This document shows, piece after piece, positions 1 to 5,187 of a stretch of DNA of 6,019 bases. Below the pieces are notes generated by a model, which saw only the letters and a program-made list of their open reading frames with translations, had not been told where the DNA came from and did not search any database. This DNA is from RGUW01 sp049421025 (lineage in GTDB: Bacteria > Cyanobacteriota > Cyanobacteriia > PCC-6307 > Cyanobiaceae), in the NCBI GenBank assembly GCA_049421025.1, contig JBMSMG010000090.1, positions 1 through 6,019 on the forward strand. The letters are read 5' to 3'. The first letter of the stretch is position 1, and each line of letters opens with the position of its first letter. The translations under genes and the position numbers were made by a program.

Positions 1-934
1 AGGCCTTTTGCTGGCGCTGCATCTTGCTCCAGATGCCGTAGAGGTGCTTGGGCCGACCGCTCACCTCAACGTCACCCAGGCCAACGGCGGCCAGGCGATC
101 GCGCAGCAGTTGCACGGTGACACCCAGGCGCTCTTCACGTTCGCTGCGCTTGGTGGCGACCTGCTGCTGCACGTCGCGGTAGGCGTCTGGCTCGAGGATC
201 TTGAAGGCCAGATCTTCAAGCTCCCATTTGAAGCGGCCGATCCCCAGGCGGTTGGCGAGGGGCGCGTAGATCTCACGGGTTTCGCGGGCGATGCGCAGCT
301 GCTTTTCGGGCTTGAGCGCACCCAGGGTGCGCATGTTGTGCAACCGATCAGCCAGCTTCACCAGCACCACGCGAATGTCGCTGGCCATGGCCAGAAACAT
401 GCGCCGCAGGTTTTCGGCCTGAGCTTCGGTTTTGTTGGTGAAGTGAATGCCGCCAAGCTTGGTGACCCCTTCAACAAGCGAGCGCACCTCGGCGCCGAAA
501 TGTTCTTCGACCTCATCGGGGGTGACGCCGGTGTCTTCGACCACGTCATGCAAAAAGCCTGCAGCGATGACGCCGGCGCTGGCACCGATGTCGCGCAGCA
601 GGTCGGCCACCGCCACCGGATGCACGATGTAAGGCTCACCGCTGGCGCGGTACTGGCCTTCGTGCAACTGGTAAGCAAAGTCAAACGCCGAGGCCAGCAA
701 GGCCTCGGCGTCCGTGGGGCAGCTTTCACCCGCGCCAGGGGGCACATGCTCGACGCAGCGCTGCAACCACTCAGGCAGCGGAATGCCGTAGTCAGCGGGG
801 CCAGCGATCACAGGGCGGCCCGCAGCAGCTGGGGCGTCCAACGCTTCAGACGCAGCCGGGACGGCATCAGTGGCGAGCGGGCCACCCAGGCCCGGCACCT
901 CCACTTTGGCCGTGTCCGGCACTGCGTTGAGCAT
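1..934 (-). CDS. spoT: RelA/SpoT-family (p)ppGpp hydrolase/synthetase, N-terminal part, cut by the window edge
   Basis: This is a stringent-response enzyme that makes and/or degrades the alarmone (p)ppGpp in the cytoplasm. 311 codons are visible and the 3' part lies beyond the left edge. Residues 1-50 are an Ala/Pro-rich leader. Residues about 72-220 form the HD hydrolase domain. By comparison with Rel of Streptococcus, the metal and catalytic residues are intact: R96, H105 (in 'YIVHP'), H129-D130 (in 'FLHDVVEDT'), E133-D134, and D196 and N200 (in 'KLADRLHNM'). The hydrolase therefore looks active, unlike E. coli RelA. 'SGRPKHLYGIW' at residues 292-302 is the entry to the synthetase domain, whose catalytic residues are not visible, so bifunctionality is inferred. 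The ATG at 934 is chosen because it leads into the conserved body. A GTG at 946 is an alternative, and neither has a convincing Shine-Dalgarno. It is divergent from the ABC ATPase gene. Confidence 0.95.
   Translation of the reverse strand, partial: MLNAVPDTAKVEVPGLGGPLATDAVPAASEALDAPAAAGRPVIAGPADYGIPLPEWLQRCVEHVPPGAGESCPTDAEALLASAFDFAYQLHEGQYRASGEPYIVHPVAVADLLRDIGASAGVIAAGFLHDVVEDTGVTPDEVEEHFGAEVRSLVEGVTKLGGIHFTNKTEAQAENLRRMFLAMASDIRVVLVKLADRLHNMRTLGALKPEKQLRIARETREIYAPLANRLGIGRFKWELEDLAFKILEPDAYRDVQQQVATKRSEREERLGVTVQLLRDRLAAVGLGDVEVSGRPKHLYGIWSKMQRQQKA
95..102. repeat. HIP1 octamer GCGATCGC
   Basis: Copy of the highly iterated palindrome of cyanobacteria, here inside the RSH coding sequence. 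Confidence 0.7.
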
Positions 935-1007
935 CCCGGTCTGCACTTTCCACCATCGTATGCAGCAGGACGCAGCATGGGTTCGTTGTGCGGATCTGCC
1001 GATCACC
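935..1007. promoter_or_regulatory. Divergent intergenic region between the RSH and ABC ATPase genes
   Basis: This 73-bp gap should hold the promoters of both divergent genes. On the minus strand TACGAT (960-955) fits the TAnnnT pattern of a cyanobacterial -10 box and lies about 20 bp before the RSH start, but no good -35 hexamer precedes it. On the plus strand no clear -10/-35 pair was found. If the ABC gene starts at its upstream in-frame ATG (960), the gap shrinks to 25 bp. Promoter content is inferred from gene orientation, not from strong motifs. Confidence 0.3.
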
Positions 1008-2609
1008 ATGGGGGCTGAACCGGTGCTGCTGCTGCGCGACCTTGTCGTGCAGTACCCGGGGGCGGCGGCAGCCACCCTCAACGGCCTGAACCTGGAGCTT
1101 GCCGCGGGCGAACGCCTGGCTTTGGTCGGCCCTTCGGGCTGCGGCAAAAGCACCGTGGCACGGGCGATTCTGCAATTGCTGCCGGCCGGCAGCCTGTGCC
1201 AGGGGGAGCTGCGCCTGGCGGGCCTTGACCCGCGCCGCCTCAGCCTGAGCGAGCTGCAGCACCTGCGCGGCGAAGCGGTGGGCCTGGTGTTCCAGGACCC
1301 CATGACCCGCCTCAACCCATTGCTCACCATTGGCGAGCACCTGCGCGACACCCTGCAAGCCCATCAACGCGGCAGCAGCCAAGGCCAGCAGGGCCTGCGC
1401 GAGCAGGCCAAAACCCTGCTGCAACGCGTGGGCATTGGGCCTGAGCGCTACAGCAGCTATCCGCATGAGTTCAGCGGGGGCATGCGCCAGCGCGTGGCGA
1501 TCGCCTTGGCGATGGCCCTGAGCCCCAAGTTGGTGATTGCCGATGAACCCACCACCAGCCTCGATGTGGCTGTGGCGGCTCAGGTGATGGCCGAACTCAG
1601 CGAGCTCTGCCGCGAGCGCGGTAGCGCCCTGCTGCTGATCAGCCACAACCTGGCCCTGGCCGGCCAGTGGTGCGACCGCATCGCCGTGCTCGAGCAGGGG
1701 CAGCTGGCCGAACAGGGGCCCGCTCGCACCCTGCTGCAGGCGCCCCGCTCGGACCTAGGCCAGCGGCTGGTGGGCCGCGCCCGCGAGCTGGAGGCCAGCC
1801 GCAGCGCAGCGCCGCAAGCAACGCCCCTGCTGCTGCAAATCGAAGGGTTGCGCTGCTGGCACCGCATCGGCGGGCCGCCCTGGCGGCCCCGCTGGCTCAA
1901 GGCAGTCGACGGCGTCAGCCTGCGCCTGCAAGCCGGCGAAACCGTAGGCCTGGTGGGGGCATCGGGCTGCGGCAAGAGCACCCTCTGCCGCGCCCTGATG
2001 GGCCTGGCCGAGGTGCGCGGCGGCAGCGTGCAGTTGGGCGGCCAAGACCTGTTGGCCCGCGGCGGGGCCCGGCAGCAGGCCTTGCGCCGCCAGATCCAAA
2101 TGGTGTTTCAAGACCCGCTGGCCTGCCTCAACCCCCAGATGCGGGTGGGCGAGGCGATCGCCGATCCGCTGCTGATTCATGGCCTGGCCAGCCGCGCCGA
2201 GGCGCGCGAACGCGCCCGCCAGCTGCTGGCCACGGTCGGGCTCAACCCACCCGAGGCCTTTGAGCAGCGCAGGCCGCGCCAACTCTCGGGCGGGCAGCAG
2301 CAGCGGGTGGCGATCGCCCGCGCCCTGATCCTGGAGCCGCGGGTGCTGCTCTGCGACGAGAGCGTCAGCATGCTCGATGCCGAGATCCAGGCCGAGATCC
2401 TGGCGCTGCTGCGGGGGCTGCAAGAGCAGCTGGGCCTAGGACTGCTGTTTGTGACCCACGACCTGTCGGTGGCCAGCGGCTTCTGCCACCGGGTGATCGT
2501 GCTCGAGGGGGGCCGCATTGTGGAGCAGGGGCCTGGTGAGGCCCTGTTGGCTCAGCCCCAGGCGGCCATCACCCGCACCCTGGTGGCCGCCTGCCCGCGC
2601 CTGCCCTGA
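1008..2609 (+). CDS. Two-domain ABC transporter ATPase, peptide/nickel (OppD-OppF fusion) type
   Basis: This 533-residue cytoplasmic protein carries two complete nucleotide-binding domains in one chain, as in GsiA, YejF and other DppD-DppF-type fusions, and would power an importer for peptides or similar solutes. Domain 1: Walker A 'GPSGCGKST' at 41-49, Q-loop Q96, signature 'FSGGMRQR' at 155-162 (OppD-like), Walker B with E180, H-loop H213. A linker spans about 245-275. Domain 2: Walker A 'GASGCGKST' at 317-325, Q368, signature 'LSGGQQQR' at 426-433 (OppF-like), Walker B 'VLLCDE' ending at E451, H484. Both sites should hydrolyse ATP. Oddities: domain 2 reads 'DESVSMLD' where 'DEPVSALD' is usual, and the cysteine-bearing C-terminal extension of many Opp/Dpp ATPases is absent. 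No permease or binding protein is adjacent, so the substrate is unknown. The ATG at 1008 is chosen because the domain begins directly after it. The in-frame ATG at 960 is an alternative. Neither has a clear ribosome-binding site. Confidence 0.93.
   Translation: MGAEPVLLLRDLVVQYPGAAAATLNGLNLELAAGERLALVGPSGCGKSTVARAILQLLPAGSLCQGELRLAGLDPRRLSLSELQHLRGEAVGLVFQDPMTRLNPLLTIGEHLRDTLQAHQRGSSQGQQGLREQAKTLLQRVGIGPERYSSYPHEFSGGMRQRVAIALAMALSPKLVIADEPTTSLDVAVAAQVMAELSELCRERGSALLLISHNLALAGQWCDRIAVLEQGQLAEQGPARTLLQAPRSDLGQRLVGRARELEASRSAAPQATPLLLQIEGLRCWHRIGGPPWRPRWLKAVDGVSLRLQAGETVGLVGASGCGKSTLCRALMGLAEVRGGSVQLGGQDLLARGGARQQALRRQIQMVFQDPLACLNPQMRVGEAIADPLLIHGLASRAEARERARQLLATVGLNPPEAFEQRRPRQLSGGQQQRVAIARALILEPRVLLCDESVSMLDAEIQAEILALLRGLQEQLGLGLLFVTHDLSVASGFCHRVIVLEGGRIVEQGPGEALLAQPQAAITRTLVAACPRLP
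1496..1505. repeat. HIP1 element, extended form GGCGATCGCC
   Basis: Full 10-base extended HIP1, just after the domain 1 signature motif of the ABC ATPase gene (codons for 'VAIA'). Confidence 0.7.
2153..2162. repeat. HIP1 element, extended form GGCGATCGCC
   Basis: Full 10-base extended HIP1 in the ABC ATPase gene (codons for 'EAIAD'). Confidence 0.7.
2309..2318. repeat. HIP1 element, extended form GGCGATCGCC
   Basis: Full 10-base extended HIP1 just after the domain 2 signature motif, encoding the same 'VAIA' as the copy in domain 1. Confidence 0.7.
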
Positions 2610-2613
2610 GTCA
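2607..2613. other. Convergent stop codons separated by one base
   Basis: The ABC ATPase stop TGA occupies 2607-2609 and the rluD stop (TGA on the minus strand) occupies 2611-2613, leaving only base 2610 between them. There is no intergenic room for a terminator. The nearest symmetric element is the GC-only palindrome CCGGCGCGCCGG at 2618-2629, inside the last rluD codons. It has no loop or T-tract and so does not look like a standard intrinsic terminator. Confidence 0.85.
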
Positions 2614-3594
2614 CACCCCGGCGCGCCGGCGCAGCAGCTGCAGCAGCTTCTCGAACACCGGCGGCAAGGGCGCCTCGCAGACCAGCCGCTCGCCGCTGAT
2701 CGGGTGATCGAGCCCCAGCTGCACCGCATGCAGGGCCTGACCTGGCAGCTCGACAGGCAGGTTGCGGCAACGCGAATACACCGGATCGCCCACGATCGGA
2801 TGGCTCATGTGGGCGCAATGCACGCGGATCTGATGCGTGCGGCCCGTGTCGAGCTTGAAGCGCAGCAGGGCGTAATCGCCCAGACGCTCGATCACGCGCC
2901 AGTGGGTGCAGGCGTGGCGGCCGCTCTCATCGGAAACGACCGCGTACTTTTTGCGGTCGACCGGGTGGCGGCCGATCGCGCCAATGATGGTGCCGTGATC
3001 AGCCGCCGGCTGGCCGTGCACCACCGCCAGGTACTGACGGCTGGCAATGCGTTTTTGAATCTGCACCTGCAGGCGCACCAGGGCCTGCTGGCTCTTGGCC
3101 ACAACGATGCAGCCCGTTGTGTCTTTGTCGAGGCGATGCACGATGCCGGGGCGCAGTTCACCGCCAATGCCTGGCAGGTCCGGGCAGTGGTGCAGCAGCC
3201 CGTTGACCAGGGTGCCGTCCTTGTTGCCCGGCGCCGGGTGAACCGTGAGGCCGGCGGGTTTGTTGAGCACGATCAGGTGCTCGTCTTCAAACAACACATC
3301 AAGCGGCATCTCCTGGGGAACCAGGTACGCCAGCGGCTCAGGCGGCGGCATCCACAGCTCGATGACATCGCCCGTGCGCAACGGCGTCTTGGCCCGGCCG
3401 GTAACGCCGTTGACCCGCACATAGCCCGCATCAATGAACTTCTGGATGCGGGCGCGGCTCTGCTCGGGCCGCTGACTCACCAGCCAGCGATCCAGCCGCA
3501 TGGGCAGCGGCCTGGGGTAGCTGAGCGTCAGCAGCTCGCCCTCGCCTTCGCCGAAGCGAGACGCGTGTTGTGATGCCGGCGTGGCTGGGGCCAT
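2611..3594 (-). CDS. rluD: RluD-type (RluA family) ribosomal large-subunit pseudouridine synthase
   Basis: It isomerises uridine to pseudouridine in RNA; RluD members modify helix 69 of 23S rRNA. The 327-residue protein has an N-terminal S4 RNA-binding domain at about 31-78 ('MRLDRWLVSQRPEQSRARIQ' onward, then 'GYVRVNG'), followed by the catalytic domain from about residue 95. The family motif 'HRLDKDTTG' is at 153-161 with the catalytic Asp at 156, and 'GRTHQIRVH' at 251-259 is the second conserved block. Length is typical of RluD. The ATG at 3594 is chosen. The frame stays open to a TTG at 3627 that would add 11 residues and overlap the ylqF stop by 4 bp, but those residues look non-conserved. 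It is the last gene of the usp-ylqF-rluD cluster, 29 bp after ylqF. The exact target (RluD, or another RluA-family site) cannot be fixed from sequence alone. Confidence 0.94.
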   Translation of the reverse strand: MAPATPASQHASRFGEGEGELLTLSYPRPLPMRLDRWLVSQRPEQSRARIQKFIDAGYVRVNGVTGRAKTPLRTGDVIELWMPPPEPLAYLVPQEMPLDVLFEDEHLIVLNKPAGLTVHPAPGNKDGTLVNGLLHHCPDLPGIGGELRPGIVHRLDKDTTGCIVVAKSQQALVRLQVQIQKRIASRQYLAVVHGQPAADHGTIIGAIGRHPVDRKKYAVVSDESGRHACTHWRVIERLGDYALLRFKLDTGRTHQIRVHCAHMSHPIVGDPVYSRCRNLPVELPGQALHAVQLGLDHPISGERLVCEAPLPPVFEKLLQLLRRRAGV

Positions 3595-3623
3595 GGCACC
3601 GACCGTAACGAGCGCCTCGCTGG

Positions 3624-4646
3624 TCAACGCAGATGGGGGGTCTCCGCCGCCCCCTCCTCAGGTTGACCATGGTCATGACCATGGTCATCTGCAGAAGAGG
3701 CTGCGGAACCTGCCGGCGCCGCCCCGGCCCCGCCGCTGCCCAGGGGCTGCGGCAGCTCCAGGGCGATGGGGCCCAGGCGGCCGCAGCGGTAATCGTCGAG
3801 CAATTTGGTGGCCATGCGGGTGGTGTCGCCACTGGTGTGACGCGCGGCCGCATCCACCAGCCAGGTTTCGCCATCAGGGCCGCCATCAACGAGCTGGCCC
3901 AGGGCAATGCCATAGCGCTGATGCAGCAGATCAGACGGCACGCCAGCGCCTGGCACGGCAGCCAGCTGCGCCAGCAGCTGCACAAACGCCACCGCCACCG
4001 CCTCGCTGTCGTAGGCCGCCTGGCCGATGTCATCACAGAGGGCCAGGCGCAGGGCTGAGCGCTGGTCATCGAGCCGGGGCGGCAGCACACCGGGTGCATC
4101 GAGCAGATCGAGCTCCTGCCCGAGCCGCACCCAACGCAGGCTGCGGGTGACGCCGGCGCGGCGGGCGCTGTCGACCACCTTTTGGCGCACCAGGCGGTTG
4201 ATCAGGGCCGATTTGCCCACATTGGGAAAGCCGAGCATGAGCGCCCGCACCGGACGGGGTTTCATGCCGCGGCCAAGGCGCCGCTCGTTAAGCGCCTGGC
4301 CAGCGCGGATCGCCGCCTGCTGCAGCTGCTTGACGCCCGTGCCCGCCTTGGCGTCACACCACCACACCTGCTGATTGCGGCTGCGGAACCAGCTGCTCCA
4401 GGCCTCGCGAATGGTGGGGGGCACCATGTCGAGCCGGTTGAGCACCAGCAGGTGCTGTTTGCCGCTGATCCAGCGCTGCAGGCGCGGGTGACCGGTGGCC
4501 AGTGGAATGCGGGCATCGCGCACCTCGATCACCAGATCGACCTTGCCCAGAGCCTCATGCAGGGCCTTTTCGGCCTTGGCGATGTGCCCCGGATACCACT
4601 GAATCGCCGGTGCTTTGCTGCTCAGCGGGCCCTCGGCAGCCGTCAT
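3624..4646 (-). CDS. ylqF: YlqF/RbgA-type circularly permuted ribosome-biogenesis GTPase
   Basis: This GTPase is needed in Bacillus (RbgA) for late maturation of the 50S subunit. The 340-residue product shows the permuted motif order of the family: G4 'NRLD' at 70-73, G5-like 'DAKAGTG' at 98-104, G1 'GFPNVGKS' at 139-146, G2 Thr in 'GVT' at 165-167, G3 'DAPG' at 183-186. The N-terminal 'IQWYPGHIAKAEK' carries H21, matching the catalytic histidine of RbgA. Residues about 200-300 form the C-terminal RNA-binding domain. Beyond that is a roughly 40-residue low-complexity tail rich in Gly/Ala/Ser and ending with 'DDHGHDHGQPEEG' (320-332), which makes the protein longer than B. subtilis RbgA (about 280 residues). 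The start ATG at 4646 shares its A with the TGA of the upstream usp gene. A TTG at 4670 in the same frame is less likely. Confidence 0.94.
   Translation of the reverse strand: MTAAEGPLSSKAPAIQWYPGHIAKAEKALHEALGKVDLVIEVRDARIPLATGHPRLQRWISGKQHLLVLNRLDMVPPTIREAWSSWFRSRNQQVWWCDAKAGTGVKQLQQAAIRAGQALNERRLGRGMKPRPVRALMLGFPNVGKSALINRLVRQKVVDSARRAGVTRSLRWVRLGQELDLLDAPGVLPPRLDDQRSALRLALCDDIGQAAYDSEAVAVAFVQLLAQLAAVPGAGVPSDLLHQRYGIALGQLVDGGPDGETWLVDAAARHTSGDTTRMATKLLDDYRCGRLGPIALELPQPLGSGGAGAAPAGSAASSADDHGHDHGQPEEGAAETPHLR
3664..3687. repeat. Perfect 24-nt palindrome made of two tandem 12-mers, inside ylqF
   Basis: The 12-mer TGACCATGGTCA is itself a perfect palindrome and occurs twice head to tail at 3664-3675 and 3676-3687, so the whole 24 bases are self-complementary. 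It lies about 40 bases before the ylqF stop and encodes the His/Asp/Gly stretch of the C-terminal tail. Symmetry stops at both edges (T opposite T). Confidence 0.95.
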
Positions 4647-4648
4647 CA
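4644..4648 (-). promoter_or_regulatory. TGATG stop-start junction coupling usp and ylqF
   Basis: On the minus strand the usp stop TGA (4648-4646) and the ylqF start ATG (4646-4644) share one base. Such junctions usually allow a terminating ribosome to restart on the next gene. This decides the ylqF start and places the two genes on one transcript. Confidence 0.8.
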
Positions 4649-5017
4649 AGGCACCACCAGCACGGGGCAAGGCGCCAGCTGGATCACCCGCGCGGCCGTG
4701 CTCTGTTGGTCGCTCTCGAGGGTGATGCCGCGGGTGCCCATGACGATCACATCGGCGTTGATCTCATCGGCCACATCGCCAATCACAAAGGCCGGCTTGC
4801 CCTCACGCTCAAGCACGTCACAACTGACACCGGCCTGCTCAAAACGCGCCCGGGCCTGCTCGAGCAGCTGGGCGATCTGCGCTGCGTCATCGCCGTCTTC
4901 GAGCACCGACAGCAAGACCAAACGGCTGTTGTGCTGCTGGGCGAGCTGCAACGCCACAGCCGCGGTCTCCATGGCCTGGCGGCTCTGATCAAGGGGAAAC
5001 AGAACGGTCTGAAACAT
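4646..5017 (-). CDS. Universal stress protein (UspA-fold) family, small single-domain
   Basis: A 123-residue single-domain cytoplasmic Usp protein. The N-terminus 'MFQTVLFPLDQS' is the typical first beta-strand with the nucleotide-contacting Asp (D10) of the fold. Then come a helix (16-29), the strand 'SRLVLLSVLE' (31-40), a charged helix with many Gln/Ala/Glu (42-62), 'VIVMGTRG' (90-97) and the last strand 'CPVLVVP' (117-123). The ATP motif of UspFG-type members, G-x2-G-x9-G-(S/T), is only partly met: G94 and G97 are present, but the later Gly-Ser pair is replaced by Ser-Thr-Ala around 106-108. Nucleotide binding is therefore uncertain. The ATG at 5017 is chosen because family members begin at this strand; ATG 5038 and TTG 5083 only add a non-conserved Arg-rich leader. 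It is the first gene of the cluster with ylqF and rluD and is divergent from pgk. The physiological role is unknown. Confidence 0.88.
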   Translation of the reverse strand: MFQTVLFPLDQSRQAMETAAVALQLAQQHNSRLVLLSVLEDGDDAAQIAQLLEQARARFEQAGVSCDVLEREGKPAFVIGDVADEINADVIVMGTRGITLESDQQSTAARVIQLAPCPVLVVP

Positions 5018-5072
5018 GGGTGTGATGCGTGGCGCCATTGCCAGGAGACGCCTGGGGGCCAGATCCCGGGCA

Positions 5073-5105
5073 CGCCTGATCAATCCTCAGTCTGAGTCGC
5101 CTGAT
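5073..5105. repeat. Direct repeat CGCCTGAT flanking inverted repeat CTCAG-T-CTGAG
   Basis: CGCCTGAT occurs at 5073-5080 and again at 5098-5105, 25 bp apart. Between them CTCAG (5086-5090) and CTGAG (5092-5096) form a symmetric element with a single central base. The arrangement resembles a regulator-binding site in the divergent promoter region; that role is inference. Confidence 0.5.
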
Positions 5106-5123
5106 GCCCGCTGGCCAGCGGGC
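5106..5123. repeat. Perfect 18-nt GC-rich palindrome in the pgk leader region
   Basis: GCCCGCTGGCCAGCGGGC reads the same on both strands. As RNA it could fold into a strong hairpin with a small loop around the central GGCC. No T-tract follows on either strand, so it is not a classical terminator. It could be an operator, or a structured leader element if the pgk transcript starts upstream of it. Confidence 0.6.
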
Positions 5124-5167
5124 CCTGCGGTCGGGTATCCGCAGGCGGGGAGCTAACCTCCCCCCGC
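5124..5167 (+). promoter_or_regulatory. Two adjacent hairpins upstream of pgk
   Basis: The first is CCTGCGG (5124-5130) pairing with CCGCAGG (5139-5145) across an 8-nt loop. The second is GCGGGGAG (5145-5152) pairing with the C-rich arm at 5158-5167, closed around CTAAC with a two-C bulge. The stems share base 5145 and so partly compete. They end about 20 bases before the pgk ATG. They would be in the mRNA leader only if transcription begins upstream, which is not shown. Confidence 0.4.
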
Positions 5168-5187
5168 TCGAAGTACTCCTTACCACC

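Larger units (their letters stand above)
5018..5187. promoter_or_regulatory. Divergent usp / pgk intergenic region rich in repeats and hairpins
   Basis: This 170-bp region is the longest non-coding stretch of the window and must carry the promoters for the usp-ylqF-rluD cluster and for pgk. The usp-proximal part (5018-5070) shows nothing clear. The middle and pgk-proximal parts hold a direct repeat around an inverted repeat (5073-5105), an 18-nt palindrome (5106-5123) and two further hairpins (5124-5167). A possible -10 box for pgk is TAACCT (5154-5159), without a recognisable -35. No Shine-Dalgarno precedes pgk, which is common in cyanobacteria. Confidence 0.6.

Noticed and set aside
870..1007. 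Upstream extension of the ABC ATPase frame to 870
   Set aside because: It would run antisense into the RSH start codon region, and the added residues have no family resemblance. Only the ATG at 960 remains a possible alternative.
8..1018. Long plus-strand open frame (336 codons) opposite the RSH gene
   Set aside because: It is a shadow frame of high-GC coding DNA. The minus strand carries the intact HD-domain motifs of RelA/SpoT, while this frame shows no recognisable domain.
867..1646. Minus-strand open frame opposite the first ATPase domain, rich in Gln/Ala/His
   Set aside because: Its composition is that expected from the complement of Leu/Ala-rich coding sequence, and the plus-strand gene has all ABC motifs.
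2518..3573. Long plus-strand open frame (351 codons) overlapping the ABC gene end and opposite rluD
   Set aside because: It overlaps the ABC ATPase C-terminus in another frame and lies antisense to rluD, whose catalytic motifs are intact. No domain signal is visible in it.
3595..3627. TTG start for rluD overlapping the ylqF stop by 4 bp
   Set aside because: It is possible as a coupled start, but TTG is rare and the added 11 residues look non-conserved; ATG 3594 is preferred.
5018..5083. N-terminal extension of the Usp gene to TTG 5083
   Set aside because: Usp domains begin at the first beta-strand ('MFQTVLFPLD'); the extension is an Arg-rich leader without a ribosome-binding site.
5106..5167. 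Hairpins upstream of pgk as an intrinsic terminator
   Set aside because: No gene reads into this region from the left on the plus strand, and no T-tract follows any stem.
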